Position numbers and translations under genes: made by a program. A stretch of 64,000 bases of DNA from Streptomyces sp. CB01635 (GTDB lineage: Bacteria > Actinomycetota > Actinomycetes > Streptomycetales > Streptomycetaceae). Location of the stretch: the NCBI RefSeq assembly GCF_002803065.1, contig NZ_NNBL01000002.1, positions 186,001 through 250,000 of the forward strand, read 5' to 3'. Shown in pieces: positions 17,494-27,442 of this stretch. Under the pieces are notes generated by a model, which did no database searches, had not been told where the DNA came from, and saw only the letters and a list, made by a program, of their open reading frames with translations. The stretch's first letter is position 1; each line of letters begins with the position of its first letter.

Positions 17494-18699
17494 CTAGCGG
17501 ATGTCGACCGGCCCGTCGTCGCCGCTGTCACGGCCGTCGCGACCGTCCACCGGGCTCGACGCCGCCCCCAGGTACCGCTGGATCTCCATCTCGCCGCCGC
17601 TCTTCTTGGCGTCGCCGTCCGGGCCGCCCAGGTTGCGGCGGACCGAGTCCAGGATGGTCAGACCCTGGCCGACGAGTCCGGCCGCGATCTCACCGAGGCC
17701 GTCCGCGCCGTTGAGCACGTTCACGTTGGCGCCCTTGAGACCGCCGGCCGCCTCCTTCACGATCTGCGGCAGCTGGTCGATCAGCATCCGGTCGAGCGCG
17801 ACCCGGTCGTACGACGCCGCCGCCGCGGCCTGGATCTTCATCCGCTCGGCTTCGGCGATGGCCATCACGCGGATCCGCTCGGCGTCCGCCTCCGCGGGCT
17901 TCACGACCTCGGCCACCAGCTGCTGCTGGCGCAGTTCGGCGGCCCGCTCGGCCAGTTCGGTGCGCGCCGCGAGGACCTCCTGCTCGGCGTGCGCCTGGGC
18001 CAGCGGCCCGGCCTGGGCGGCCGCCGCCTGCGCGCGGTCCACCTCGGCCTTGTACTCGGCCTGGACGACGGCGGTCTGCCGCGCGTACTCGGCCTGGTTG
18101 CGCTGGGCCTCCTGCTCCGCCTGGGTCGAGGCCTGGGTGGCCTGCGCCTGGGCGATCTGGGCCTGCCGCTGGATGGCCGCCTTGTGCGGGGCGGACATCG
18201 CGTCGATGTAGCCGGTGTTGCCGTCGTCGATGGACTGGATCTGGAGCGAGTCCACGATCAGCCCGATCTTCGCCATCTCGGCCTTCGAGGTGTCGAGCAC
18301 CTCGGCGGCGAGCTTCTGCCGCTCCGTGACGATCTCCTCGACCGTCATCGAGCCGATGATGGAGCGCAGGTGACCGGCGAAGATCCGGCCGGTCAGGACC
18401 GACATCTGGTCCTGGTCGGACAGGAAGCGCTGGCCGGCGTTGACGATGGACTCCGTGTCGTTGCCGACCTTGAACGCGATGACGGCGCGCACGGTCAGGG
18501 CGATGCCCTGCCGGGTCACGCACTTCTCGACGACCTCGGCCTCGGACATGGCCAAGGACAGAAAGCGGGTCTTGCGGAAGATGGGCAGGACGAATTTTCC
18601 GTGTCCCGTCACGACCCGGAACGGCGCTCCCCCAAGTCCCCGCCTGCCACCCGAGATCAGCATCGCCTCATCGGGAGCGGGAACGCGATATCCGAACAT
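17494..18699 (-). CDS. SPFH/band 7 family protein (flotillin-like)
   Basis: A 401-residue protein with an SPFH domain (about 10-180, including SVLTGRIFAGHLRSIIGSMTVEEI), then a long Ala/Gln/Glu-rich coiled coil (about 190-310) typical of flotillins, and a charged disordered C-terminus. No clear transmembrane segment is seen, so it probably associates peripherally with the membrane. ATG 18699 has AAGGAG 8 bp upstream, located in the last codons of the preceding gene. It follows a small NfeD-like gene by 12 bp; SPFH/NfeD pairs organise membrane microdomains. Function in this organism is inferred only. Confidence 0.88.
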   Translation of the reverse strand: MFGYRVPAPDEAMLISGGRRGLGGAPFRVVTGHGKFVLPIFRKTRFLSLAMSEAEVVEKCVTRQGIALTVRAVIAFKVGNDTESIVNAGQRFLSDQDQMSVLTGRIFAGHLRSIIGSMTVEEIVTERQKLAAEVLDTSKAEMAKIGLIVDSLQIQSIDDGNTGYIDAMSAPHKAAIQRQAQIAQAQATQASTQAEQEAQRNQAEYARQTAVVQAEYKAEVDRAQAAAAQAGPLAQAHAEQEVLAARTELAERAAELRQQQLVAEVVKPAEADAERIRVMAIAEAERMKIQAAAAASYDRVALDRMLIDQLPQIVKEAAGGLKGANVNVLNGADGLGEIAAGLVGQGLTILDSVRRNLGGPDGDAKKSGGEMEIQRYLGAASSPVDGRDGRDSGDDGPVDIR

Positions 18700-18711
18700 C
18701 CTTCAGTCTCC

Positions 18712-18978
18712 TTAGCGGGCGTCACCCGTGTCGCCGGAGCCGTCGGTCCGCTCGTCGTCGAGCGACGGATCGCTCCAGGCCATGACGACGACCTGGCGGG
18801 TGCCGCGGGACTCGATCACCAGGACCGTCGACCCGCGCTCCATGGGTTCGTCGGACCACGCGAGAAACGTCTCGCTGCCGCCCCTCACCCGCACCAGTAC
18901 CTCGCCCGGGCCCTCGGCTCCGCGCGTGGCGATGACCAGCTTCCCCGTACAGCCGACCACGGCCTCGTCCGGCGCCAT
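18712..18978 (-). CDS. small OB-fold (NfeD-like) protein
   Basis: An 88-residue protein with beta-rich pattern GKLVIATRGAEGPGEVLVRVRGG, then GSTVLVIESRGTRQVVVMAW, resembling the C-terminal OB fold of NfeD proteins without the membrane part. ATG 18978 has a G-rich site upstream. The tail is acidic and disordered. It is coupled to the flotillin-like gene, consistent with the known NfeD-SPFH partnership. The N-terminal region has one Cys. Confidence 0.75.
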   Translation of the reverse strand: MAPDEAVVGCTGKLVIATRGAEGPGEVLVRVRGGSETFLAWSDEPMERGSTVLVIESRGTRQVVVMAWSDPSLDDERTDGSGDTGDAR

Positions 18979-19133
18979 CGGTGGCCGCCCCCTTGTCGGT
19001 CCAGTTCTGAGATGCCAGACATTACGCCTGTTGCCACCCGCCGACCATGCGGAGGAAGGCCCGCCGGGCAGGCTGTTTCGCACACCCGGTAAAGATCGCG
19101 CAACGCCGGTAAAGCACAGGTCAAGTGCGTAGG

Positions 19134-20171
19134 TCAGACCGGTGCATACGTCACCGGGTCGCTCCCGGCGACCGCCTCCGCGCGGCCCAGTTTCACCAGC
19201 CGGCGCAAGTGCGCCTCGGCCTCCGAGACCGCGATGGTGCGTGACCCGTAAGGGATCTGTTCCCACGGCCGGTTCCACTCCATCCGCTCGGCGAGCTGCC
19301 AGGGGGTGAGCGGGGTGGCGAGCAGGGTGAGCAGGCCGGTGAGGCGCTCCTCGTGGTGGTCGAGCAGCTCCCGTACGCGGGTGGGGGCGTCGGTGAAGGT
19401 GTGCTGGTGGGCCGGGAGCACCTCGGCGGGGGCCAGGCGCCCGACGCGTTCCAGCGAGTCCAGGTAGTCGCCGAGCGGGTCGGTGACCGTGGCGTCGTCG
19501 GGGTCCTCGTAGAGGCCGATGTGCGGGGTGATGCCCGGGAGCAGATGGTCGCCGGAGAAGAGGCGGCCGTTGCCCGCGAGCCCGGCGGGGTGGTCCTCCT
19601 CCAGGTGCAGGCAGACATGGCCCGGGGTGTGGCCGGGCGTCCAGATCGCGCGCAGGCGGCGGCCCGGCAGGTCGAGCAGATCGCCCGGGGTGATGGTGCG
19701 GTCGGGGAGCGCGGGGGCGAGGCCCGGGAGGCTGCGGGCCCGGCCCGAGTCGCGGGCGGCGATCAGCGGCGCCATGTGCTCCTCGGGGGCGCCGGCCGCG
19801 GCGAGCTTCGCGGCCATGAACGCGTACCAGCGCTCCGGCGGGTTCTCCCGGGTGCGGCGCACCACGGAGACATCCGCCTCGTGCATGGCGATCCAGGCGC
19901 CGGACGCCTCGCGCACCTTGGCCGACAGACCGTGGTGATCGGGGTGGTGATGGGTGATCAGGACTCCCGTCACCTCACCGACGCTCGTGCCGCAGGCGGC
20001 GAGTCCCCCGGTGAGCGCGTCCCACGACTCGGGGTCGTCCCAGCCGGTGTCGATGAGGACGGGCCCGCGGTCGGTGTCGAGGAGGTGGACCAGGGTGAAG
20101 CCGAGCGGGTTGTCGGGGATCGGCACCCGAAGGGACCAGACGCCTCCGCCGTGGTCGGTCACCTGCGTCAT
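19134..20171 (-). CDS. MBL-fold metallo-hydrolase
   Basis: A 345-residue metallo-beta-lactamase-fold protein. The metal motif THHHPDHHG lies near residue 75, GHTPGHVC supplies the next His, SGDHLL a bridging Asp and LPAHQH the last His. The C-terminal ~70 residues look like a winged-helix (LAERMEWNRPWEQI, VSEAEAHLRRL), as in the LACTB2-like group of hydrolases and thioesterase-type enzymes. It is divergent from an aldehyde dehydrogenase with a perfect KstR box in between, so it is probably part of the same lipid regulon, perhaps as a thioester hydrolase (inference). Confidence 0.82.
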   Translation of the reverse strand: MTQVTDHGGGVWSLRVPIPDNPLGFTLVHLLDTDRGPVLIDTGWDDPESWDALTGGLAACGTSVGEVTGVLITHHHPDHHGLSAKVREASGAWIAMHEADVSVVRRTRENPPERWYAFMAAKLAAAGAPEEHMAPLIAARDSGRARSLPGLAPALPDRTITPGDLLDLPGRRLRAIWTPGHTPGHVCLHLEEDHPAGLAGNGRLFSGDHLLPGITPHIGLYEDPDDATVTDPLGDYLDSLERVGRLAPAEVLPAHQHTFTDAPTRVRELLDHHEERLTGLLTLLATPLTPWQLAERMEWNRPWEQIPYGSRTIAVSEAEAHLRRLVKLGRAEAVAGSDPVTYAPV

Positions 20172-20217
20172 CGGGCCCCACCTCTCGTACGACGACCTCG
20201 AACTCCCGCCACTGTAA

Positions 20218-20231
20218 TAGAACTTGTTCCA
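20218..20231. promoter_or_regulatory. KstR-like operator, full match
   Basis: TAGAACTTGTTCCA fits TnnAACnnGTTnnA at every defined base. It lies between the divergent MBL hydrolase (47 bp from its start) and the aldehyde dehydrogenase, so it could control both. Confidence 0.75.
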
Positions 20232-20320
20232 ATGGTCGCCCGGGTCGACTTGTTGCGTGACGGTCGCCGTGCCGATCCGTGGACTCCTGGAACTGGAACT
20301 GGTATCAGTTTCCAGAGGTT

Positions 20321-20335
20321 CTGATGCAGTGTCAG
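20321..20335. promoter_or_regulatory. inverted repeat operator CTGAC-N5-GTCAG (site 2, one mismatch)
   Basis: CTGATGCAGTGTCAG is one base from the perfect repeat found at 9267, 28468, 38694, 47666 and 54225, and keeps the outer T...A (TTCTG...CAGAA). It is 28 bp upstream of the aldehyde dehydrogenase start. Confidence 0.5.
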
Positions 20336-20362
20336 AAAACTTCCCGCGAGAGGCGGTCGGTC

Positions 20363-21843
<1,481 letters not shown>

Positions 21844-21844
<1 letters not shown>

Positions 21845-22077
21845 TGGGGGACCGCTGGCACGTAGAGGTCGACCGGGGCGTGTGCATCGGCTCGGCCCAG
21901 TGCGTCCACCACGCCCCGGACGCCTTCCGTCTCGACTCCGGCAGGCAGTCCCGCCCTCTTGAGGCGCAGGCCGACGCCAACGAGAAGATCCTGGCGGCGG
22001 CGGAGGGCTGCCCCGTGGAGGCCGTCATGATCACGCTCCTCGGCAGCGGGGAGCCGGTCTTCCCGCCGGAAGACTGA
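21844..22077 (+). CDS. [3Fe-4S] ferredoxin, P450-type
   Basis: A 77-residue ferredoxin with C14 and C20 in CIGSAQC and C56 in EGCPVEA; the Cx5C plus CP pattern with no fourth Cys indicates a [3Fe-4S] cluster, as in small ferredoxins serving bacterial P450s. The ATG at 21844 shares a base with the aldehyde dehydrogenase stop, so it is translationally coupled. It probably donates electrons to the CYP125-like enzyme; KstR-regulated FdxD of mycobacteria is an analogue. Confidence 0.86.
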
Positions 22078-22149
22078 AAAAAATCCCCTTTGGCGGGTTG
22101 CGTCATGACATGGGCGGTCTATTGTGGTAATTGGCCTATGAGGCGAGTG

Positions 22150-22310
22150 AGGGAGTCCCACCGGAGTAGCCGACTGTGGCGTGACGCAAACGGCATCCGC
22201 CGTGGCCGACGTCGACGGTAGGGCTGAGAGGCCAGAAGGCAGTAGCAGAGCCGGAAGGCGACCCCTAACACCTGATCCGGACCATGCCGGCGCAGGGAAC
22301 CCGTCTCGTA
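22150..22310 (+). ncRNA. TPP riboswitch-like element without a downstream thiamine gene
   Basis: On the plus strand GGGAGTCCC, then GGGCTGAGAGG (the invariant CUGAGA), and finally ACACCTGATCCGG plus GCCGGCGCAGGGAA match the conserved parts of the thiamine pyrophosphate aptamer in the right order, with an enlarged P3 region of about 60 nt. Downstream on this strand there is no gene; about 60 bp further lies the 3' end of the convergent kstR. It may be a relic of a lost thi gene or have another role. Confidence 0.72.
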
Positions 22311-22322
22311 GGTCTTTCGCGT

Positions 22323-22368
22323 GCCCCGGCGCCGCTCGCGGCCCGGGGCCGCCGCCCCGCCCCGGGGC
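22323..22368. terminator. GC-rich hairpin pair between riboswitch and kstR
   Basis: GCCCCGG (22323-22329) can pair with CCGGGGC (22343-22349) and GCCCCG (22354-22359) with CGGGGC (22363-22368). These adjoining hairpins directly follow the kstR stop and the riboswitch-like element, so they could end transcription from both sides. Confidence 0.55.
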
Positions 22369-22370
22369 GC

Positions 22371-22991
22371 CTACTTCTTCGCGTCCGGCGTGGTGAGGTC
22401 GATCAGCCGGCACACCGTCTCGATGTCTATCTTCACCTGTGCGATCGAGGCGCGCCCCGACAGCCAGGTGATGAGCGCCGAGTGCCAGGTGTGCTCGATG
22501 ACGCGGACCGCGGAGAGCTGCTGCGGCGTCGGGTCGTCGAGCTCCATGGCGTCCAGGATGATCGCCGTCGTCTGACGGGAGACCTGGTCGACCTCGGGGC
22601 TCACGCTGCGGTCGGCGAAGGTCAGGGCGCGCACCATCGCGTCGGCGAGGTGCGGCTCGCGCTGGAGCGCGCGGAAGGCCCGCATCAGGGTCTCCGCGAC
22701 CCGCTCCGACGGCAGGTCGGACGAGGGCGGGCGCTTGCGGACCGTCGCGTGCATGTGCTGGAGCTGGTCCTGCATCGTGGCCACGAGGAGATGCACCTTG
22801 GACGGGAAGTACCGGTACAGCGTGCCGAGCGCGACCTGCGAGGACTCGGCGACCTCACGCATCTGCACCGCGTCGAACCCGCCGCGGCTGGCCAGCTGGG
22901 CGCTCGCGTGCAGGATGCGGCGGCGGCGCGCCTCCTGGCGCTCGGTGAGGGGTGGCGACGCCGGATGTGCTGTCTTCGCTTCCGCTGTCAT
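22371..22991 (-). CDS. kstR: TetR-family lipid/steroid regulator, KstR-like
   Basis: A 206-residue TetR repressor; ATG 22991 follows GGGA and gives a normal length. The helix-turn-helix (about 42-66) reads VQMREVAESSQVALGTLYRYFPSKVHLL, nearly the KstR version, and further similarity to KstR of M. tuberculosis is visible in FADRSVSPEVDQV and the C-terminal VIEHTWHSALITWLSGRAS. KstR represses cholesterol-degradation genes and is released by 3-oxo-cholestenoyl-CoA thioesters. Four exact KstR boxes in the window, one upstream of this gene at 23160, support the assignment and autoregulation. The ligand here is unproven. Confidence 0.9.
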   Translation of the reverse strand: MTAEAKTAHPASPPLTERQEARRRRILHASAQLASRGGFDAVQMREVAESSQVALGTLYRYFPSKVHLLVATMQDQLQHMHATVRKRPPSSDLPSERVAETLMRAFRALQREPHLADAMVRALTFADRSVSPEVDQVSRQTTAIILDAMELDDPTPQQLSAVRVIEHTWHSALITWLSGRASIAQVKIDIETVCRLIDLTTPDAKK

Positions 22992-23159
22992 GTGTCCCGT
23001 TCCGTGGCTGTCAAGCCGTAATCCGGTGCTTTCGAGAGGCTCATCATGGCAGGGGAGCGGGGGCTCCGTCGTGGCGCGAATCACCTGATCCGAGCGTTAC
23101 AGCGAGGCTACCTGCCGGTAGATTCTGTGCTCCTTGAAGGATCAAAGAGCCGGCAACTC

Positions 23160-23173
23160 TGAAACTTGTTCTA
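23160..23173. promoter_or_regulatory. KstR-like operator, full match
   Basis: TGAAACTTGTTCTA matches TnnAACnnGTTnnA at every defined base. It lies between divergent kstR (169 bp from its start) and the glycosyltransferase gene (55 bp), so it could serve autoregulation, the glycosyltransferase operon or both. Confidence 0.75.
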
Positions 23174-23227
23174 GATTACCGCCCACGCGTAGTCTCGCGT
23201 GAACGTGCCGCGAGAAGGGGGCCACGA

Positions 23228-24622
23228 GTGACCGCTGAGGCCATGGAGGCGGGCCCCAGGGCCCGCTCCTCCGCCGACGGTGACCGTCCGTTGCGCATTG
23301 CTCTCCTTACGTACAAGGGGAACCCGTTCTGCGGCGGGCAGGGCGTCTACGTACGCCATCTGTCCCGCGAACTCGCCCGGCTCGGGCACCAGGTCGAGGT
23401 CATCGGCTCCCAGCCGTACCCCGTGCTCGACGACGGCGAGGACCTGTCGGGGCTCCGGCTCACCGAGCTGCCCAGCCTCGACCTGTACCGCAGCCCCGAC
23501 CCGTTCCGCACCCCCAAGCGCGACGAGTACCGCGACTGGGTGGACGCGCTCGAGGTCGGCACCATGTGGATCGGCGGCTTCCCCGAACCCCTCACGTTCT
23601 CCCTGCGCGCCCGGCGCCATCTGCGGGCGCGGCGCGGCGAGTTCGACATCGTGCACGACAACCAGACGCTGGGCTACGGCCTGTTGGGCGGGCCCGCCGC
23701 CCTCGGCGCGCCCCTCGTCACCACGATTCACCACCCCATCACCGTCGACCGGCAGCTGGAGATCGACGCCGCGCCCGACTGGAAGCGGCGCGCCTCCGTA
23801 CGGCGCTGGTACGCGTTCACGCGGATGCAGAAGCGCGTCGCCCGCCGCCTGCCGTCCGTGCTCACCGTCTCCGGGACCTCGCGCCAGGAGATCGTCGACC
23901 ACCTCGGCGTGCGCCAGGACCGGATCCGCGTCGTGCACATCGGCGCCGACACCGACCTGTTCTCGCCCGACCCTTCGGTCGCCGAGGTGCCGGGCCGCAT
24001 CGTGACGACGTCCAGCGCCGACGTCCCCCTCAAGGGACTCGTCTTCCTCATCGAGGCGCTCGCCAAGGTCCGCACCGAGAACCCGGCCGCCCACCTCGTC
24101 GTCGTCGGCAAGCGCGCCGAGGACGGGCCCGTCGCCGCGGCCATCGAGAAGTACGGCCTCGAAGGCGCCGTGTCCTTCGTCAAGGGCATCACCGACGCCG
24201 AACTCGTCGACCTCGTACGGTCGGCGGAGGTCGCCTGCGTGCCCTCCCTGTACGAGGGCTTCTCGCTGCCCGCGGCGGAGGCCATGGCCACCGGCACCCC
24301 CCTGGTCGCCACCACCGGCGGAGCGATTCCCGAGGTCGCCGGGCCCGACGGGGAGACCTGCCTCGCGGTGCCCACCGGCGACGCGGGCGCGCTGGCCGCC
24401 GCGCTCGGCAGACTCCTGGACGACCCGCGGCTGCGGGCGCGGCTCGGCGCCGCCGGACGCGAACGCGTCCTCGGGAACTTCACCTGGGCCCGCGCGGCGC
24501 TCGGCACCGCCGAGCTCTACCGCGAGTCCATCGCCCGCTCGGCCGGCCGGACCACCGGCGCCGCGGCCACCACCCCTCTCGAACGTGCAGGATCCGACCG
24601 CGAAAGCAGGGCCACGTGCTGA
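23228..24622 (+). CDS. GT4-family glycosyltransferase
   Basis: A 464-residue GT-B glycosyltransferase starting at GTG 23228 with a purine-rich site upstream. The N-domain has FCGGQGVYVRHLSRELARLGHQVEV, typical of GT4 acceptor domains; the C-domain has the EX7E motif in YEGFSLPAAEAMATG and the GGAIPEV nucleotide-sugar site. The C-terminal ~35 residues are a disordered extension. It heads a three-gene unit with a methyltransferase and a toroid protein (7-bp and 4-bp overlaps), implying one pathway, perhaps sugar decoration of a lipid or envelope molecule. Substrates are unknown. A KstR box lies 55 bp upstream. Confidence 0.85.
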   Translation: MTAEAMEAGPRARSSADGDRPLRIALLTYKGNPFCGGQGVYVRHLSRELARLGHQVEVIGSQPYPVLDDGEDLSGLRLTELPSLDLYRSPDPFRTPKRDEYRDWVDALEVGTMWIGGFPEPLTFSLRARRHLRARRGEFDIVHDNQTLGYGLLGGPAALGAPLVTTIHHPITVDRQLEIDAAPDWKRRASVRRWYAFTRMQKRVARRLPSVLTVSGTSRQEIVDHLGVRQDRIRVVHIGADTDLFSPDPSVAEVPGRIVTTSSADVPLKGLVFLIEALAKVRTENPAAHLVVVGKRAEDGPVAAAIEKYGLEGAVSFVKGITDAELVDLVRSAEVACVPSLYEGFSLPAAEAMATGTPLVATTGGAIPEVAGPDGETCLAVPTGDAGALAAALGRLLDDPRLRARLGAAGRERVLGNFTWARAALGTAELYRESIARSAGRTTGAAATTPLERAGSDRESRATC

Positions 24623-25347
24623 CCGTCGACTTCACCCGCTTCCCGCTCGCCGCAGGCGACCGCGTCCTCGACCTCGGCTGCGGAGCCGGGCGGCACGCGT
24701 TCGAGTGCTACCGGCGCGGGGCCCAGGTGGTCGCCCTCGACCAGAACGGCGAGGAGATCCGCGAGGTCGCCAAGTGGTTCGCAGCGATGAAGGAGGCCGG
24801 TGAGGCCCTCGCCGGCGCCACGGCCACCGCCATGGAGGGCGACGCCCTCAACCTCCCCTTCCCGGACGCCTCGTTCGACGTCGTCATCATCTCCGAGGTG
24901 ATGGAGCACATCCCCGACGACAAGGGCGTGCTCGCCGAGATGGTCCGCGTCCTCAAGCCGGGCGGCCGCATCGCCGTGACCGTGCCCCGCTACGGCCCCG
25001 AGAAGGTCTGCTGGACCCTCAGCGACGCCTACCACGAGGTCGAGGGCGGCCACATCCGCATCTACAAGGCGGACGAACTCCTCGCCAAGATGCGCGAGGC
25101 GGGCCTCAAGCCGTACGGCACCCACCACGCGCACGCCCTGCACTCGCCGTACTGGTGGCTGAAGTGCGCGTTCGGTGTCGACAACGACAAGGCGCTGCCC
25201 GTGCGGGCGTACCACAAGCTCCTGGTCTGGGACATCATGAAGAAGCCGGCGCTCACCCGGGTGACCGAGCGGCTCCTCAACCCGGTCGTCGGCAAGAGCT
25301 TCGTCGCGTACGCCACCAAGCCGCACCTGCCCAAGGCCGAGGCGTGA
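24616..25347 (+). CDS. class I SAM-dependent methyltransferase
   Basis: A 243-residue methyltransferase. GTG 24616 overlaps the glycosyltransferase end by 7 bp. The SAM-binding motif I is VLDLGCGAGRHAFE; GDALNLPFPDASFDVVIISEVMEHI and VLKPGGRIAVTVP are motifs of the Methyltransf_11 group, which often modifies lipids, quinones or sugars. The C-terminal part has an aromatic segment (SPYWWLKCAFG). Coupling to the glycosyltransferase suggests that the two act on the same product. Confidence 0.85.
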   Translation: MLTVDFTRFPLAAGDRVLDLGCGAGRHAFECYRRGAQVVALDQNGEEIREVAKWFAAMKEAGEALAGATATAMEGDALNLPFPDASFDVVIISEVMEHIPDDKGVLAEMVRVLKPGGRIAVTVPRYGPEKVCWTLSDAYHEVEGGHIRIYKADELLAKMREAGLKPYGTHHAHALHSPYWWLKCAFGVDNDKALPVRAYHKLLVWDIMKKPALTRVTERLLNPVVGKSFVAYATKPHLPKAEA

Positions 25348-26429
25348 CGAGCCCGGAGAAGACCGAACACCTCGTCCTGCCCGGCGTACTGACCGCCGAG
25401 CAGGCCGCCGCGACCGTCCGCGGGCTTCTCGCCGTGCAGCGCGAGGACGGCGCCATACCGTGGTTCCGCGGCCACCACCTCGACCCGTGGGACCACACCG
25501 AGGCCGCCATGGCCCTCGACGCGGCCGGCGAGCACGACGCCGCCGAGCGCGCCTACGACTGGCTCGCCCGCCACCAGAACGAGGACGGTTCCTGGTACGC
25601 GGCCTACGCCGACGGCGACGCCGGTGACATCACCGACCACGGCCGCGAGACGAACTTCGTCGCCTACGTCGCCGTGGGCGCCTGGCACCACTACCTCTCC
25701 ACCGGCGACGACGCCTTCCTCGACCGCATCTGGCCCACCGTGTACGCGGCCATGGAGTTCGTCCTGCGGCTCCAGCAGCCCGGCGGGCAGATCGGCTGGA
25801 AGCGCGAGCCGGACGGGACACCCGTCAACGAGGCGCTTCTGACCGGCAGTTCGTCCGTGCATCACGCGCTGCGGTGCGCCCTCGCCATCGCCGAAGAGCG
25901 CGAAGAGCCGCAGCCCGACTGGGAGTTGGCGGCCGGCAGCCTGCGGCACGCGATCCGCCGCCACCCCGAGCGGTTCCTCGACAAGAACCGCTACTCGATG
26001 GACTGGTACTACCCCGTCCTCGGCGGCGCCCTCACCGGCACCGAGGCGGAGGAGCGCATCCAGGAGTCCTGGGACCGCTTCGTCGTCCCCGGGCTCGGCG
26101 TGCGCTGCGTCGTCCCCAACCCGTGGGTCACCGGCGGTGAGAGCGCCGAACTCGCCCTCGCCCTGTGGGCGGTGGGCGAGTCCGACCGCGCTCTGGAGAT
26201 CCTCCAGTCGATCCAGCACCTGCGCGACCCGGAGTCGGGCCTGTACTGGACCGGCTACGTCTTCGACGACCGGGCGGTCTGGCCGTTGGAACTGACCGCG
26301 TGGACAGCCGGTTCGGTGCTGCTCGCCGTCGCCGCGCTCGGCGGCGACGAGGCCACCTGCTCGGTGTTCGGCGGCCGCCTCCCGGCGGGCTTCGAACCCG
26401 ACTGCTGTGAGGGAAGCCCCGCTCAGTAG
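25344..26429 (+). CDS. alpha/alpha-toroid protein, annotated type 'prenyltransferase'
   Basis: A 361-residue cytoplasmic protein (no signal peptide), GTG overlapping the methyltransferase stop. Helical-toroid repeats are visible as LLAVQREDGAIPWF, LARHQNEDGSWYAAY and LRLQQPGGQIGWKREPDG. Such proteins are usually labelled prenyltransferase, but the spread of acidic and aromatic residues would also fit a six-hairpin glycoside-processing enzyme; no DxDD-type cyclase motif is apparent. The C-terminus has a CC pair. Gene order suggests a step shared with the glycosyltransferase and methyltransferase. Its 3' end overlaps the convergent gene by 7 bp. Confidence 0.75.
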   Translation: MTSPEKTEHLVLPGVLTAEQAAATVRGLLAVQREDGAIPWFRGHHLDPWDHTEAAMALDAAGEHDAAERAYDWLARHQNEDGSWYAAYADGDAGDITDHGRETNFVAYVAVGAWHHYLSTGDDAFLDRIWPTVYAAMEFVLRLQQPGGQIGWKREPDGTPVNEALLTGSSSVHHALRCALAIAEEREEPQPDWELAAGSLRHAIRRHPERFLDKNRYSMDWYYPVLGGALTGTEAEERIQESWDRFVVPGLGVRCVVPNPWVTGGESAELALALWAVGESDRALEILQSIQHLRDPESGLYWTGYVFDDRAVWPLELTAWTAGSVLLAVAALGGDEATCSVFGGRLPAGFEPDCCEGSPAQ

Positions 26430-26719
26430 CGGCGCAGCCGGCCGGCGACGAAGTGCCCGACGAACAGGTACACCAGCGCCGCCAGGCCGTAGCCCGCGAC
26501 CACCCGCGCCCATGCGTCGTCGAACGTGAACAGGTCGTGCGACCAGCCGGCTAGCCACAGGGCCGCGTCGTGGATGAACTGCACCAGGTCGTTGCCGCGG
26601 TTGGCGTCCAGCAGGTACATCAGGATCCACAGGCCGAGGATCGCGGCCAGGATGTCTGCGACGACCATCACGATCGTCGCGGCTTGGTTGGTGCCTCGCG
26701 TTGCTTGGCTGGGAGACAT
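26423..26719 (-). CDS. small two-helix membrane protein
   Basis: A 98-residue protein of unknown function with two transmembrane segments (about 15-38 and 70-92) separated by an amphipathic linker with several Trp (LWLAGWSHDLF). ATG 26719 is the first start; no good ribosome site is seen. Both termini are probably cytoplasmic, the C-terminus being basic (GRLRRY). It overlaps the convergent toroid gene by 7 bp at its end. Confidence 0.72.
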   Translation of the reverse strand: MSPSQATRGTNQAATIVMVVADILAAILGLWILMYLLDANRGNDLVQFIHDAALWLAGWSHDLFTFDDAWARVVAGYGLAALVYLFVGHFVAGRLRRY

Positions 26720-26838
26720 GAAGCACTGGTTACCGCTCTGCGGCGGGTGAAACCCGTACGGGCTCGCCCGAGTGGCACGGCCATGGGGCCCGGGGGACGC
26801 TGCCAGGGAGCAGCAGCACCGTGCCCTGGAGGTTTGTC

Positions 26839-27414
26839 GTGACCGGTTCCACCCTGCCCATACGCCGCGCCGTCGTGGCGCTCACCGTCAGCTCCGCGCT
26901 CCTCGTGGGCGGGACGGCGTGCAGCAGCAACGACACGAAGAAGGCCAAGGAGTCGGCCACCGTGGCCGCGGATGTGGCGGAACCGACCGCCAGCAGCTCC
27001 GCCGAGAAGCAGAAGTTCGCCAAGACGCGCTTCGTCGCCAACGCGGGGCTCGCGGCCGGCGCGACCTACCAGTGGATCGTGAAGCCGTACCGCAAGGGCA
27101 AGTTCAAGAAGGGCGCCCACGGGCGGAAGCTCGCCCTCGTCAAGGCGGGTGTCGCGGGCGCGTTCGCGTACAACAGGCTGAAGGCGGCCGTGAAGAACGC
27201 GAAGGGCGACCCGCTGCTCTCCAAGGCCGTCGCGCCGCTCACGGCGGGCATCGACAAGCTGAAGGACCTGCCGTCCAAGCTGCGCAAGGGCGACGGCGCC
27301 GCCGTCAACTCCTTCGACGATGTCATCAACTCGGTGAAGGACGCGGGCAAGAGCGCGGGCGCCGAGGTGAAGGACAAGGTGCCGTCGGCGAAGGAGCTGT
27401 CCTCGGGCTCGTAG
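26839..27414 (+). CDS. putative lipoprotein
   Basis: A 191-residue protein. GTG 26839 is preferred because GGAGG lies 6 bp upstream, while GTG 26821 has none. The N-terminus is a lipoprotein signal peptide with lipobox LVGGTAC (C28). The mature part has a Ser/Lys linker and a basic helical domain (FVANAGLAAGATYQWIVKPYRKGKFKKGA) with repeated Lys, suggesting contact with negatively charged lipids or wall polymers. No known family is recognised. It is a single gene, convergent to the LLM oxidoreductase with a 28-bp gap. Confidence 0.78.
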   Translation: MTGSTLPIRRAVVALTVSSALLVGGTACSSNDTKKAKESATVAADVAEPTASSSAEKQKFAKTRFVANAGLAAGATYQWIVKPYRKGKFKKGAHGRKLALVKAGVAGAFAYNRLKAAVKNAKGDPLLSKAVAPLTAGIDKLKDLPSKLRKGDGAAVNSFDDVINSVKDAGKSAGAEVKDKVPSAKELSSGS

Positions 27415-27442
27415 CGCCGACTCCCCAACCGGACTTGCAAGG

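Noticed and set aside
23566..24615. Extension of the methyltransferase through the glycosyltransferase gene
   Set aside because: Arg/Pro-rich shadow sequence with no homology; GTG 24616 begins the conserved methyltransferase domain.
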